Shown one piece after another: positions 7,979-14,954 of a stretch of 49,250 nucleotides of DNA. Numbering within the stretch: the stretch's first letter is position 1; every line of letters starts with the position of its first letter. Both the position numbers and the translations under genes were made by a program. Under the pieces are notes generated by a model that made no database searches, had not been told where the DNA came from, and saw only the letters and a program-made list of their open reading frames with translations. This DNA is from Pseudomonadota bacterium (GTDB lineage: Bacteria; Pseudomonadota; Alphaproteobacteria; Rhizobiales; Xanthobacteraceae): contig JAEWIX010000029.1 of NCBI GenBank assembly GCA_023386885.1, positions 1-49,250 of the forward strand. The letters are read 5' to 3'.

Positions 7979-8416
7979 TCAAAATCCGCCGAAGGGAATC
8001 GCCGCCGAGCGCTCGATCCGCGACGGCGGCATCGGGACGAAGGCCGGCAGGGCGTAGATGAAACTCTGCGAGGCGTCGTAGTCGACGGTGATCACGAAGA
8101 CATTGGCCCCCGCGCCGGATGCGGCGCATGTCACCGTCAGGCGGTCGGCGGCAATCAGAGGATAGGACGCAGCGTTGGTGCTGACATAACCGGCGGCGAG
8201 GCTGGTTCGCTCGACGTCATTGAGCCCGGCGACCGAACGCCGTGCGGCTTCGGCGGCGAGTTGCTGAACGCCGTGCACCATCGCCAGATACGAGCCGAAG
8301 ATGACGATGCCGAACACCAGCATCAGGAACACCGGCAGAAGCATCGCGAATTCGACGGCGGTGGCACCGCCGCGGCATCTGGCGAAACAATGGAATCGAT
8401 GAGCAAGCCTTGTCAT
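7979..8416 (-). CDS. TadE family pseudopilin-like protein
   Basis: The 145-aa protein has the TadE pattern: a short basic leader, GGATAVEFAMLLPVFLMLVF with Glu at +5 after the presumed prepilin cut, one membrane helix, then a small exported domain. TadE-type pseudopilins are minor parts of the Tad machine and are cleaved by a TadV/CpaA-type peptidase. ATG at 8416 was chosen over a TTG four codons upstream. The gene heads the tadE-tadG pair and is divergent from the aminotransferase gene across a 244-base intergenic region with an AT-rich core (about 8425-8485). Confidence 0.85.
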   Translation of the reverse strand: MTRLAHRFHCFARCRGGATAVEFAMLLPVFLMLVFGIVIFGSYLAMVHGVQQLAAEAARRSVAGLNDVERTSLAAGYVSTNAASYPLIAADRLTVTCAASGAGANVFVITVDYDASQSFIYALPAFVPMPPSRIERSAAIPFGGF

Positions 8417-8660
8417 AGGCTTACTCAATCACACAACCATTAAGTGTTATTGAATTGATGTATCTACTTTTGGTAGTATATAGTCTTCCCACGACTCCGG
8501 GAAACTGCCTAGCCGCATCGGCCTTGCCATGCCTTGGAGAACCGCTTCCATCACGACAAAAATATCAGCTCTGCGGCATTGCCACGTTTCCACTGGCGGC
8601 CAAAACGATCTAGGTTGCGAGCAGCCGTCAAACCCGCCGACAAGCAGCAGAGGGACCCCC
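8417..8660. promoter_or_regulatory. Divergent promoter region, tadE / aminotransferase
   Basis: This 244-base gap has an AT-rich core around 8425-8485 (for example AGTGTTATTGAATTGATG and GTAGTATATAG), unlike the GC-rich genes on both sides. It must hold start signals for both directions, but no clear -35/-10 pair or operator can be assigned by eye. On the right it ends with AGAGGGA six bases before the ATG at 8661. Confidence 0.4.
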
Positions 8661-10007
8661 ATGTTAGACAAGAGCCCAAATCAGCGCAGCGTGAATGTCC
8701 CGAACGACCTCGCCGCGTTCTGGATGCCGTTCACCGCGAACCGCGCTTTCAAGAAGGCCCCGCGCCTGCTCGCCGGTGCCAAGGACATGCACTACATCAC
8801 CACCGATGGCCGCCAGGTCATCGACGCCGCCGCCGGCATGTGGTGCAGCAACGCCGGCCATGGCCGCAAGGAAATCGCCGCCGCAATCGGCAAGCAGGCC
8901 GAAGCGCTCGACTACGCGCCGCCGTTCCAGTTCGGCATTCCGCAGGCGTTCGAACTGGCCAGCCGCATCGCTGAACTGGCGCCGAAGGGCTTGGAGCAGG
9001 TCTTCTTCTGCAACTCCGGCTCGGAAGCCGCCGATACCGCGCTGAAGATTGCGCTGGCCTACCATCAGATCAACGGACAGGGCGGACGTTGCCGCCTGAT
9101 CGGCCGCGAGCGCGGCTATCACGGCGTCGGCTTCGGCGGCACCTCGGTCGGCGGCATCGTCGGCAACCGCAAGATGTTCGGCACGCTGCTCACCGGCGTG
9201 GATCATTTGCAATCGACCTACAACCGCGACAAGCAGGCCTTCAGCAAGGGCGAACCGGAATGGGGCGCGGACCTTGCCGATGAACTGGAGCGCCTCGTCA
9301 ACCTGCATGGTGCCAACACCATCGCCGCCGTCATCGTCGAACCGATGGCCGGATCGACCGGCGTGATCCCCGCGCCGAAGGGTTATCTCAAGCGCCTGCG
9401 CGAAATTACCCAGAAGCACGGCATCCTGCTGATCTTCGACGAAGTCATTACCGGCTTCGGCCGCCTCGGCTTTGCCTTCGCGGCGGAACGCTACGGTGTG
9501 CTGCCCGACATGATCACCTTTGCCAAGGGCGTCACCAACGGCGCGGCGCCGATGGGCGGCGTCATCGTTCGCGATACCATCTATGAGACGTTCATGACGG
9601 GCCCGGAGCACGTCATCGAGCTGTGCCACGGCTACACCTACTCGGCGCATCCGCTGGCCTGCGCGGCAGGCTTGGCAACGCTCGACATCTACCGCGACGA
9701 AAAGCTGTTCGAGCGCGCCAACAAGCTCGAACCGAAGTTCGCCGACGCGGTGATGAGCCTGCGCAACGAACCGAACGTCGTCGACATCCGCACTGTCGGC
9801 CTCACCGCCGGTATTGAACTGTCGCCGAACAAGGAAGGTCCAGGCAAACGCGGCTTCGAAGCGCTGCAAAACGGCTTCCATGACAACGACATCATGGTCC
9901 GCGTCGCCGGTGACACTATCGCGCTCACTCCGCCGCTGATCATCAGCGAGGCTCAGGTCGGCGAAGTCATCGAAAAGGTCGCCAAGATCATCCGCGCAGT
10001 CGCCTGA
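8661..10007 (+). CDS. Omega-amino acid (beta-alanine):pyruvate aminotransferase
   Basis: The 448-aa class III PLP aminotransferase closely follows the beta-alanine--pyruvate transaminase pattern: DLAAFWMPFTANRAFK at the N-terminus, CNSGSEAADTALKIA binding cofactor phosphate, FDEVITGFGRLG with the Asp that contacts the pyridine nitrogen, and FAKGVTNGAAPMGG with the Schiff-base Lys289. It moves the terminal amino group of beta-alanine or other omega-amino acids to pyruvate, giving alanine and malonate semialdehyde. AGAGGGA upstream fixes the start at 8661; the longer open frame to 8529 is not supported. No partner semialdehyde dehydrogenase lies next to it. A hairpin follows the stop. Confidence 0.93.
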   Translation: MLDKSPNQRSVNVPNDLAAFWMPFTANRAFKKAPRLLAGAKDMHYITTDGRQVIDAAAGMWCSNAGHGRKEIAAAIGKQAEALDYAPPFQFGIPQAFELASRIAELAPKGLEQVFFCNSGSEAADTALKIALAYHQINGQGGRCRLIGRERGYHGVGFGGTSVGGIVGNRKMFGTLLTGVDHLQSTYNRDKQAFSKGEPEWGADLADELERLVNLHGANTIAAVIVEPMAGSTGVIPAPKGYLKRLREITQKHGILLIFDEVITGFGRLGFAFAAERYGVLPDMITFAKGVTNGAAPMGGVIVRDTIYETFMTGPEHVIELCHGYTYSAHPLACAAGLATLDIYRDEKLFERANKLEPKFADAVMSLRNEPNVVDIRTVGLTAGIELSPNKEGPGKRGFEALQNGFHDNDIMVRVAGDTIALTPPLIISEAQVGEVIEKVAKIIRAVA

Positions 10008-10018
10008 TCGCGTCACCG

Positions 10019-10049
10019 GGTTCCGCCGACGTCATGCGTCGCCGGAACC
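10019..10049 (+). terminator. Stem-loop after the aminotransferase gene
   Basis: GGTTCCGCCGACG and CGTCGCCGGAACC pair as a 13-base stem with one mismatch around a 5-base TCATG loop, 11 bases after the stop. There is no T tract, so it is a likely transcript end or 3' stabiliser rather than a textbook intrinsic terminator. Confidence 0.6.
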
Positions 10050-10111
10050 TTAGACCACGGCCGGCCGTCCCAGGTTTACTGGCCGGGACTCGCAACTGTG
10101 TTGTGGAGAGA

Positions 10112-10135
10112 TTGCGGGTTCCGAATCACCCGCAA
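10112..10135. promoter_or_regulatory. Inverted repeat upstream of the EAL-domain gene
   Basis: TTGCGGGT and ACCCGCAA are perfect 8-base arms separated by 8 bases (TCCGAATC). The element lies about 110 bases before the EAL gene start. It may be an operator or part of a structured leader; the sequence alone does not decide. Confidence 0.35.
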
Positions 10136-10172
10136 GACGTGTGCTCGAATCAGGTCTAATGGTACGGATGGA

Positions 10173-10197
10173 CTCCGGCCCGATAATCGGACCGGAG
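10173..10197. promoter_or_regulatory. 25-base near-perfect palindrome before the EAL-domain gene
   Basis: CTCCGGCCCGAT-A-ATCGGACCGGAG has 11 of 12 arm positions complementary around a single central base. With essentially no loop it suits a dimeric DNA-binding protein better than an RNA hairpin. It is 46 bases before the ATG at 10243. Confidence 0.45.
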
Positions 10198-10242
10198 CCT
10201 GAGGGCCACGGCCGGAGGCGTGCCGGGAAAGATACACGGAGC

Positions 10243-11703
10243 ATGATTCGGGCATCCACGATTTTTGTCGCCATCTGCATGGCGCTGATCGCCGCGTCGC
10301 TCGGCCTGGTTCTTTATGCCGTCGCCGGCATCGACAGTTCGCAATCCGCCATCGTCGCGCTCGCAGCGCTAACGTTCATGATCCTCTACAACGCCGTATC
10401 GATGCGGCTCGGCGACCGCCCCAAGGTCGGCAACCAGATCGCCGATCTCTCCCAGGGCACCGCCGATCTGGCGCGGCAAGTCGGCGAGTTCGGACGCCGG
10501 TTGAGCGCGATCGAGGGCCGCCTGGTCTCGGCCAACTCGGCTTCGCAGGATCGCATGAAGGCGATGCATGACGAAATCAGCGAGTTGGGCGGGCTGGTCA
10601 ATCAGTTGGCGGAAGCGGTCGCGGCCCACGACGATCAACTCTCCGACGGCATGATCGCGGCGCCGGAACAATCGACCGTTTATCCGCCGGCAGCGGTCCC
10701 GCCGCCGGCTCCTCCCAAACCCGCGGCGCCGTCGTTGCACAAGCCCGTTCTCGAAACTGTCGAGGACGATTACCTCGATATCGATACCCCGCAAACGACA
10801 GACGATGACGCCCTGCTCGACACCATCAAGGCGGCCGTCGACGCCAACCGCATCGACATCTATCTGCAGCCCATCGTCACGCTGCCCCAGCGCAAGGTGC
10901 GTTTCTACGAGGCGGTGACGCGGCTGCGCGACGGCAACGAGACGATCATCGCCGCGGAGAATTTCATCGAACCCGCGGAAGCTGCCGGTTTGATGGGCCG
11001 CATCGACCACAGTGTGATCCTGCGCAGCGTCCAGGTGCTGCGCCGCTTGATGGTGCGCAACAAGGACGTCGGCGTGTTCTGCAACATCGCTCCGGCGACG
11101 CTCGCCAACCCGTCCAGTTTTGCCCAATGCCTCGATTTTCTCGACGCCAACCGTGCCATCGCGGCCTCATTCGTCCTCGAATTCAAGCAAAGCACGTTCA
11201 ACCACCTCGGGGCGGTGGAGCGCGAACATCTGGCGGCGCTGGCACAACGCGGCTATCGCTTCTCGATCGACCATGTCACCGATCTGCGCATCGAACCACG
11301 TGAGCTGGCCGATCGTGGCGTTCGCTTCATCAAGGTGTCGGCGGCTTTGCTGCTGGACCAGAAGCAGGGAGCGGCCACCGATATCCATGCCGCCGATCTA
11401 TCGGACCTGCTCGGGCGCTTCGGCATCGACCTGATCGCCGAGCGCATCGAGGGCGAGCGTGCCGTCGTCGATCTGCTGGACTACAATATCCGGTTCGGGC
11501 AAGGTTTTCTTTTCGCGGCGCCACGGCCGCTACGGCCCGAGACGGCATCCGCCTCCCAGGACGATTCTTCCGCTCCGGCGTCGCCGGGCAAACCGAAGCA
11601 AGAGGTTTCCGTTGCTCCTCAGAAAATCGAGCCTCGACGGGCCGATCCACCGCGCGCCAGCGGCAACGCCGTGCTGGCACGGCGGGCCGTGCGTCCCCAC
11701 TGA
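10243..11703 (+). CDS. Membrane-anchored protein with degenerate EAL domain
   Basis: The 486-aa protein has two N-terminal membrane helices (about 5-27 and 34-52), a predicted coiled coil (about 60-135), a Pro/Ala-rich linker (147-165), an EAL-type domain (about 185-430) and a disordered basic tail. The EAL fold is recognisable (YLQPIVTLPQRKVRFYEAVTRL, FIKVSAALL, FGQGFLF), but catalytic sites are lost. EAL is EAV at 223-225; the DDFG metal-binding loop is replaced by IDHVTD at 342-347; the usual E at the third site is in a LEFKQ context. It is therefore probably a c-di-GMP sensor or protein-binding scaffold, not a phosphodiesterase (inference). CGGAG before 10243 supports the start. It is followed after 18 bases by a HAD gene. 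Confidence 0.85.
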   Translation: MIRASTIFVAICMALIAASLGLVLYAVAGIDSSQSAIVALAALTFMILYNAVSMRLGDRPKVGNQIADLSQGTADLARQVGEFGRRLSAIEGRLVSANSASQDRMKAMHDEISELGGLVNQLAEAVAAHDDQLSDGMIAAPEQSTVYPPAAVPPPAPPKPAAPSLHKPVLETVEDDYLDIDTPQTTDDDALLDTIKAAVDANRIDIYLQPIVTLPQRKVRFYEAVTRLRDGNETIIAAENFIEPAEAAGLMGRIDHSVILRSVQVLRRLMVRNKDVGVFCNIAPATLANPSSFAQCLDFLDANRAIAASFVLEFKQSTFNHLGAVEREHLAALAQRGYRFSIDHVTDLRIEPRELADRGVRFIKVSAALLLDQKQGAATDIHAADLSDLLGRFGIDLIAERIEGERAVVDLLDYNIRFGQGFLFAAPRPLRPETASASQDDSSAPASPGKPKQEVSVAPQKIEPRRADPPRASGNAVLARRAVRPH

Positions 11704-11721
11704 TCGGCAACGGCACTTCCA

Positions 11722-12576
11722 ATGACCGCCCTGCGTTTCATCGAACACATGCGCGACCTCGTGGCCGATGTCGACGTCCTCCTGAGCGACATCTGGGGCG
11801 TGGTCCACAATGGGCTCGTGGCCTTTCCGGAAGCCTGCGAGGCTCTTCACACCTTTCGGCAGCGCGGCGGCACCGTAGTGCTGATCACCAACGCACCGCG
11901 CCCTGCGGATTCCGTCCAGCGTCAATTGCGCAAGCTCGGCGTCGCCGACGAAACCTATGATGCCATCGTCAGTTCGGGCGACCTGACCCGTCACTTCGTG
12001 GCGGACCATCCCGGCAAGACCATGTTCTGGCTCGGGCCGGAGCGCGACAACTCGATCTATCGCGGGCTCGAAGCCGTCTTCGCCCCGATCGAAAAAGCCG
12101 ATTACATCGTCTGCACCGGCCCGTTCGACGATGAAACCGAAACGCCGGAAGACTATCGTGCCATGATGGAGCAGGCCCGCACGCGAAACCTGCCGCTGAT
12201 CTGCGCCAACCCCGATATTGTGGTTGAGCGCGGCGACCGATTGATTTACTGCGCCGGCGCGATTGCCGAACTGTACCGCGAGTTGGGTGGCGAGGTGATT
12301 TTCTACGGCAAGCCGCATCGGCCGATCTACGAGCGCGCCATGGCGCTCGCCGAGGAACGCCGTCAGGCGAAAGTATCCCCACGCCGCGTGCTGGCGATCG
12401 GCGATTCCGTCCGCACCGACCTGACCGGCGCCCATGGCTTCGGGATCAACTGCCTGTTTGTCACCCGCGGCATTCACGCCGAGGAATTTCAGGGCGTCGA
12501 CGCGCTGGACCCGGCTGCCGTCAAGGAATTGTTCGGGCATCCGCCGCTGGCATTGACCCGCGAGCTGCGCTGGTAG
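11722..12576 (+). CDS. HAD superfamily hydrolase, class IIA (TIGR01459 type)
   Basis: The 284-aa phosphatase-like protein has HAD motif I as LLSDIWGVVHNG: the first, nucleophilic Asp is present, and the second Asp of the usual DxD is Trp-Gly context (DIWG), as in class IIA members. Motif II is LITNAPR. Motif III has FYGKPHRPIYERA, and motif IV is IGDSVRTDLTGAHGFG. Class IIA relatives include NagD and p-nitrophenylphosphatase-like enzymes; the substrate of this subfamily is unknown. It follows the EAL-like gene by 18 bases, so the two are probably in one operon, and is convergent with the CheY-like gene. Confidence 0.85.
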   Translation: MTALRFIEHMRDLVADVDVLLSDIWGVVHNGLVAFPEACEALHTFRQRGGTVVLITNAPRPADSVQRQLRKLGVADETYDAIVSSGDLTRHFVADHPGKTMFWLGPERDNSIYRGLEAVFAPIEKADYIVCTGPFDDETETPEDYRAMMEQARTRNLPLICANPDIVVERGDRLIYCAGAIAELYRELGGEVIFYGKPHRPIYERAMALAEERRQAKVSPRRVLAIGDSVRTDLTGAHGFGINCLFVTRGIHAEEFQGVDALDPAAVKELFGHPPLALTRELRW

Positions 12577-12614
12577 AGGGCGTCTTTGAGGAGCCGCTCG
12601 GATATCGCAAACGC

Positions 12615-13010
12615 TTACGCCGCGACGATATCCGGGAAGACGGCCTCGATCTTCGTCTTCAGCGTGGCAGCATTGAACGGCTTGACGATGTAGTTGTTGA
12701 CCCCTGCCTTCTTCGCCGCGATGACGTTCTCGGTCTTGGACTCCGCCGTAATCATGATGAAAGGCGTGGTCGCGAAGTTGGGGTCGGCCCGGACTTCCTT
12801 GAGCAGGTCGTAACCGGTCATCGGCTCCATATTCCAGTCGGAGATCACGAGGCCGTACTTCTTGCCGCGCATCTTGGCGAGGGCCGCCGATCCGTCGCTT
12901 GCATCGTCGATGTTCTGGAAGCCCAATTGCTTGAGAAGATTGCGGATAATGCGGATCATGGTGTTGTAATCGTCCACCACCAAAACCGGCATCGATAGAT
13001 CAACCGCCAT
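12615..13010 (-). CDS. CheY-like single-domain response regulator
   Basis: The 131-aa protein is only a receiver domain. It has acidic Asp13/Asp14 (VVDD), phospho-acceptor Asp58 (VISDWNMEPMTG), Thr88 (MITAES) and Lys110 (VKPF), so phosphotransfer residues are complete. The sequence resembles chemotaxis CheY (DWNMP-like loop, FIMITAE). GGGAG seven bases upstream fixes the start at 13010. There is no kinase or chemotaxis gene in the window, so its partner must be elsewhere; a flagellar or other output role is inference. It is divergent from ribF across about 240 bases. Confidence 0.88.
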   Translation of the reverse strand: MAVDLSMPVLVVDDYNTMIRIIRNLLKQLGFQNIDDASDGSAALAKMRGKKYGLVISDWNMEPMTGYDLLKEVRADPNFATTPFIMITAESKTENVIAAKKAGVNNYIVKPFNAATLKTKIEAVFPDIVAA

Positions 13011-13251
13011 TTCTAACTCCCTACCACACATCAGACCCGAACACGGCAAGCGGCAACGGCAAGCATCCGTTTGCCCCGGAATGGCCCCAAGAGTTACCAT
13101 TCGCGCTTAAACAGCGCGTTAATTGGCAAGCGCGAAAGGTATGGATTGCCTCAACCGGAATGACCAGTTTGCGCTTCAAGCCCCGGCTTGACTTCCGGCC
13201 CCGCGGCACGTCACTTCGATCGACAACCTGAGCCAAATCGCGAATTCATCA

Positions 13252-14223
13252 ATGTCTTCCAGCTTTTTCGTCATCCGCGACCAGACACCCACGACCGCCA
13301 TTCCTAAAGGCGCGGTGGTTGCCATGGGTAATTTCGACGGCGTGCATCTCGGCCATCGCGCCGTCATCGCGGGGGCGACCACGATGGCAAAGCGGCTCGG
13401 GCGTCCGGCGCTCGCCATCACATTCGAGCCGCACCCGCGCAGTTTCTTCAGCCCGCATACCCCGCAATTCCGCCTGACCGACGAAACCAGCAAACTCCGT
13501 TTGCTGGCGGGGACCGGCCTCGACGGTGCGGTGGTGATGACTTTCGATGCGGAGCGTGCCGGCACCAGCGCGCAGGATTTCATCGAGAAGGATTTGATCG
13601 GCCGGCTTGGCATTAGTGGGATTTCGATCGGTTACGACTTCCATTTCGGCAAGGGCCGCGCCGGCTCCCCCGCCCTGTTGCAGAGCGAAGCGCCGCGGCT
13701 GGGCATCGAGGCCCACGTCCAACCGCATATCGACATCGACGAACGCCCTGTTTCCTCCACTGCCATTCGCATGGCACTGGCCGAGGGCCAGATCGCCGAG
13801 GCCACCGCGATGCTGGACGGCCCGTGGTTCATTACCGGCGAAGTGATCCATGGCGAAAAGCGCGGCCGCGATCTTGGTTATCCAACGGCAAACATTCGCC
13901 TCGATCCCCATTGCGGCCTGCGTCACGGCATCTATGCGGCGCGCGTCGGCCTCGACGGCCGGCTGTATGACGGTGTCGCCAGCTTCGGCCGCCGCCCGAC
14001 CTTCGACAACGGCGCGCCGCTTCTCGAAATCTTCCTGTTCGACTTCAAGGGCGACCTTTACGGCAAGACACTGGACGTCGCCTTCATCGCCTATATCCGC
14101 GACGAGTTGAAGTTCGACGGCATCGAAGCACTGATCCGCCAGATGGACGACGACAGCGTCAAGGCGCGCGCCGCGCTCGCCGCCGCGCCGAATGCCTTTC
14201 CGAAGCTTGGAGCAATCGGCTGA
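13252..14223 (+). CDS. ribF: Bifunctional riboflavin kinase / FAD synthetase
   Basis: The 323-aa protein has the FAD synthetase nucleotidyltransferase domain first: GNFDGVHLGHRAVI (26-39) is the HxGH-type ATP-binding motif, with FEPHPRSFF and DFHFGKGRAG following. The riboflavin kinase domain is C-terminal, with GEKRGRDLGYPTANI and GVASFGRRPTF. It converts riboflavin to FMN and then FAD in the cytoplasm. No FMN riboswitch pattern is visible upstream. The stop TGA at 14221-14223 overlaps the probable CTG start of the following acetyltransferase gene. Confidence 0.95.
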   Translation: MSSSFFVIRDQTPTTAIPKGAVVAMGNFDGVHLGHRAVIAGATTMAKRLGRPALAITFEPHPRSFFSPHTPQFRLTDETSKLRLLAGTGLDGAVVMTFDAERAGTSAQDFIEKDLIGRLGISGISIGYDFHFGKGRAGSPALLQSEAPRLGIEAHVQPHIDIDERPVSSTAIRMALAEGQIAEATAMLDGPWFITGEVIHGEKRGRDLGYPTANIRLDPHCGLRHGIYAARVGLDGRLYDGVASFGRRPTFDNGAPLLEIFLFDFKGDLYGKTLDVAFIAYIRDELKFDGIEALIRQMDDDSVKARAALAAAPNAFPKLGAIG

Positions 14224-14786
14224 CGAAAACCGAAAAGCAGAAGATGTTGGCCGGAGAGCTATATCGGCCGGACGATCCCGAAATTATCGCGGATCAGGCC
14301 GCGACCGCACACTGGCTCGCGCGCTACAATGCAGCGGCGGGATCGTCGCCGGAGGCGTTGCGCGCAATTCTCTCCGAACGGATACCGAAACTCGGGCACG
14401 GCGTGACCATCCGGCCGCCGTTCTTCTGCGACTACGGCAGCAACATCCGCTTCGGCGACGGCGTGTTCCTCAACTTCAATTGCGTCATCCTCGATGTCGT
14501 CGTGGTGACGATCGGCGATCGCACCCAGATCGGTCCCGCCGTCCAAATTTACGCTGCGGATCATCCGCGCGATGCGGCGACGCGCCGCTCGGGCGTCGAA
14601 TTCGGCCGCCCAGTCCAGATCGGCACCGATGTCTGGATCGGCGGCGGTGCGATCATCCTGCCGGGCGTTTCCATCGGCGATGGCGCGGTGATCGGTGCCG
14701 GCAGCGTCGTCACTCGCAACGTCGAAGCCGGAGCAACCGTGACGGGCAATCCGGCCCGCCGCATCGCCGGCGCAAAGCCGGCGTAA
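14220..14786 (+). CDS. Maltose/galactoside O-acetyltransferase-type protein, probable CTG start
   Basis: The 188-aa left-handed beta-helix acetyltransferase transfers acetyl from acetyl-CoA to a sugar. The N-terminal Mac domain reads TKTEKQKMLAGELYRPDDPE. Hexapeptide repeats occupy about 75-180, with the catalytic His in YAADHPRDAATRR and the cofactor loop DVWIGGGAIILPGVSIGDGAVIGAGS. The first ATG (14244) would cut the TKTEKQK part of the Mac motif and has no ribosome binding site. CTG at 14220 overlaps the ribF stop as CTGA and has GGAG at 14209-14212, seven bases upstream, so I place the start there. The exact sugar acceptor is unknown. Confidence 0.78.
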   Translation: MTKTEKQKMLAGELYRPDDPEIIADQAATAHWLARYNAAAGSSPEALRAILSERIPKLGHGVTIRPPFFCDYGSNIRFGDGVFLNFNCVILDVVVVTIGDRTQIGPAVQIYAADHPRDAATRRSGVEFGRPVQIGTDVWIGGGAIILPGVSIGDGAVIGAGSVVTRNVEAGATVTGNPARRIAGAKPA

Positions 14787-14954
14787 ACTCTGCCACCATC
14801 ACAGCCTTTGCGTTCCCGCCGCCGCCTGCTATGGAAAGCGCCATGTTGGCGCGGTGCACCATAATCATTATTGGCCCGGCTTCCGCCTGAGCCTCGCTCG
14901 GCGCAAGACCGGGATTGTTTCGTCATCCGCGCCATTTAGCCAAGCCAGAGTCCC

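Noticed and set aside
6356..8443. 695-aa frame opposite tadG/tadE
   Set aside because: Arg/His/Gln-rich antisense shadow with no domain; the other strand has signal-like helices and binding sites.
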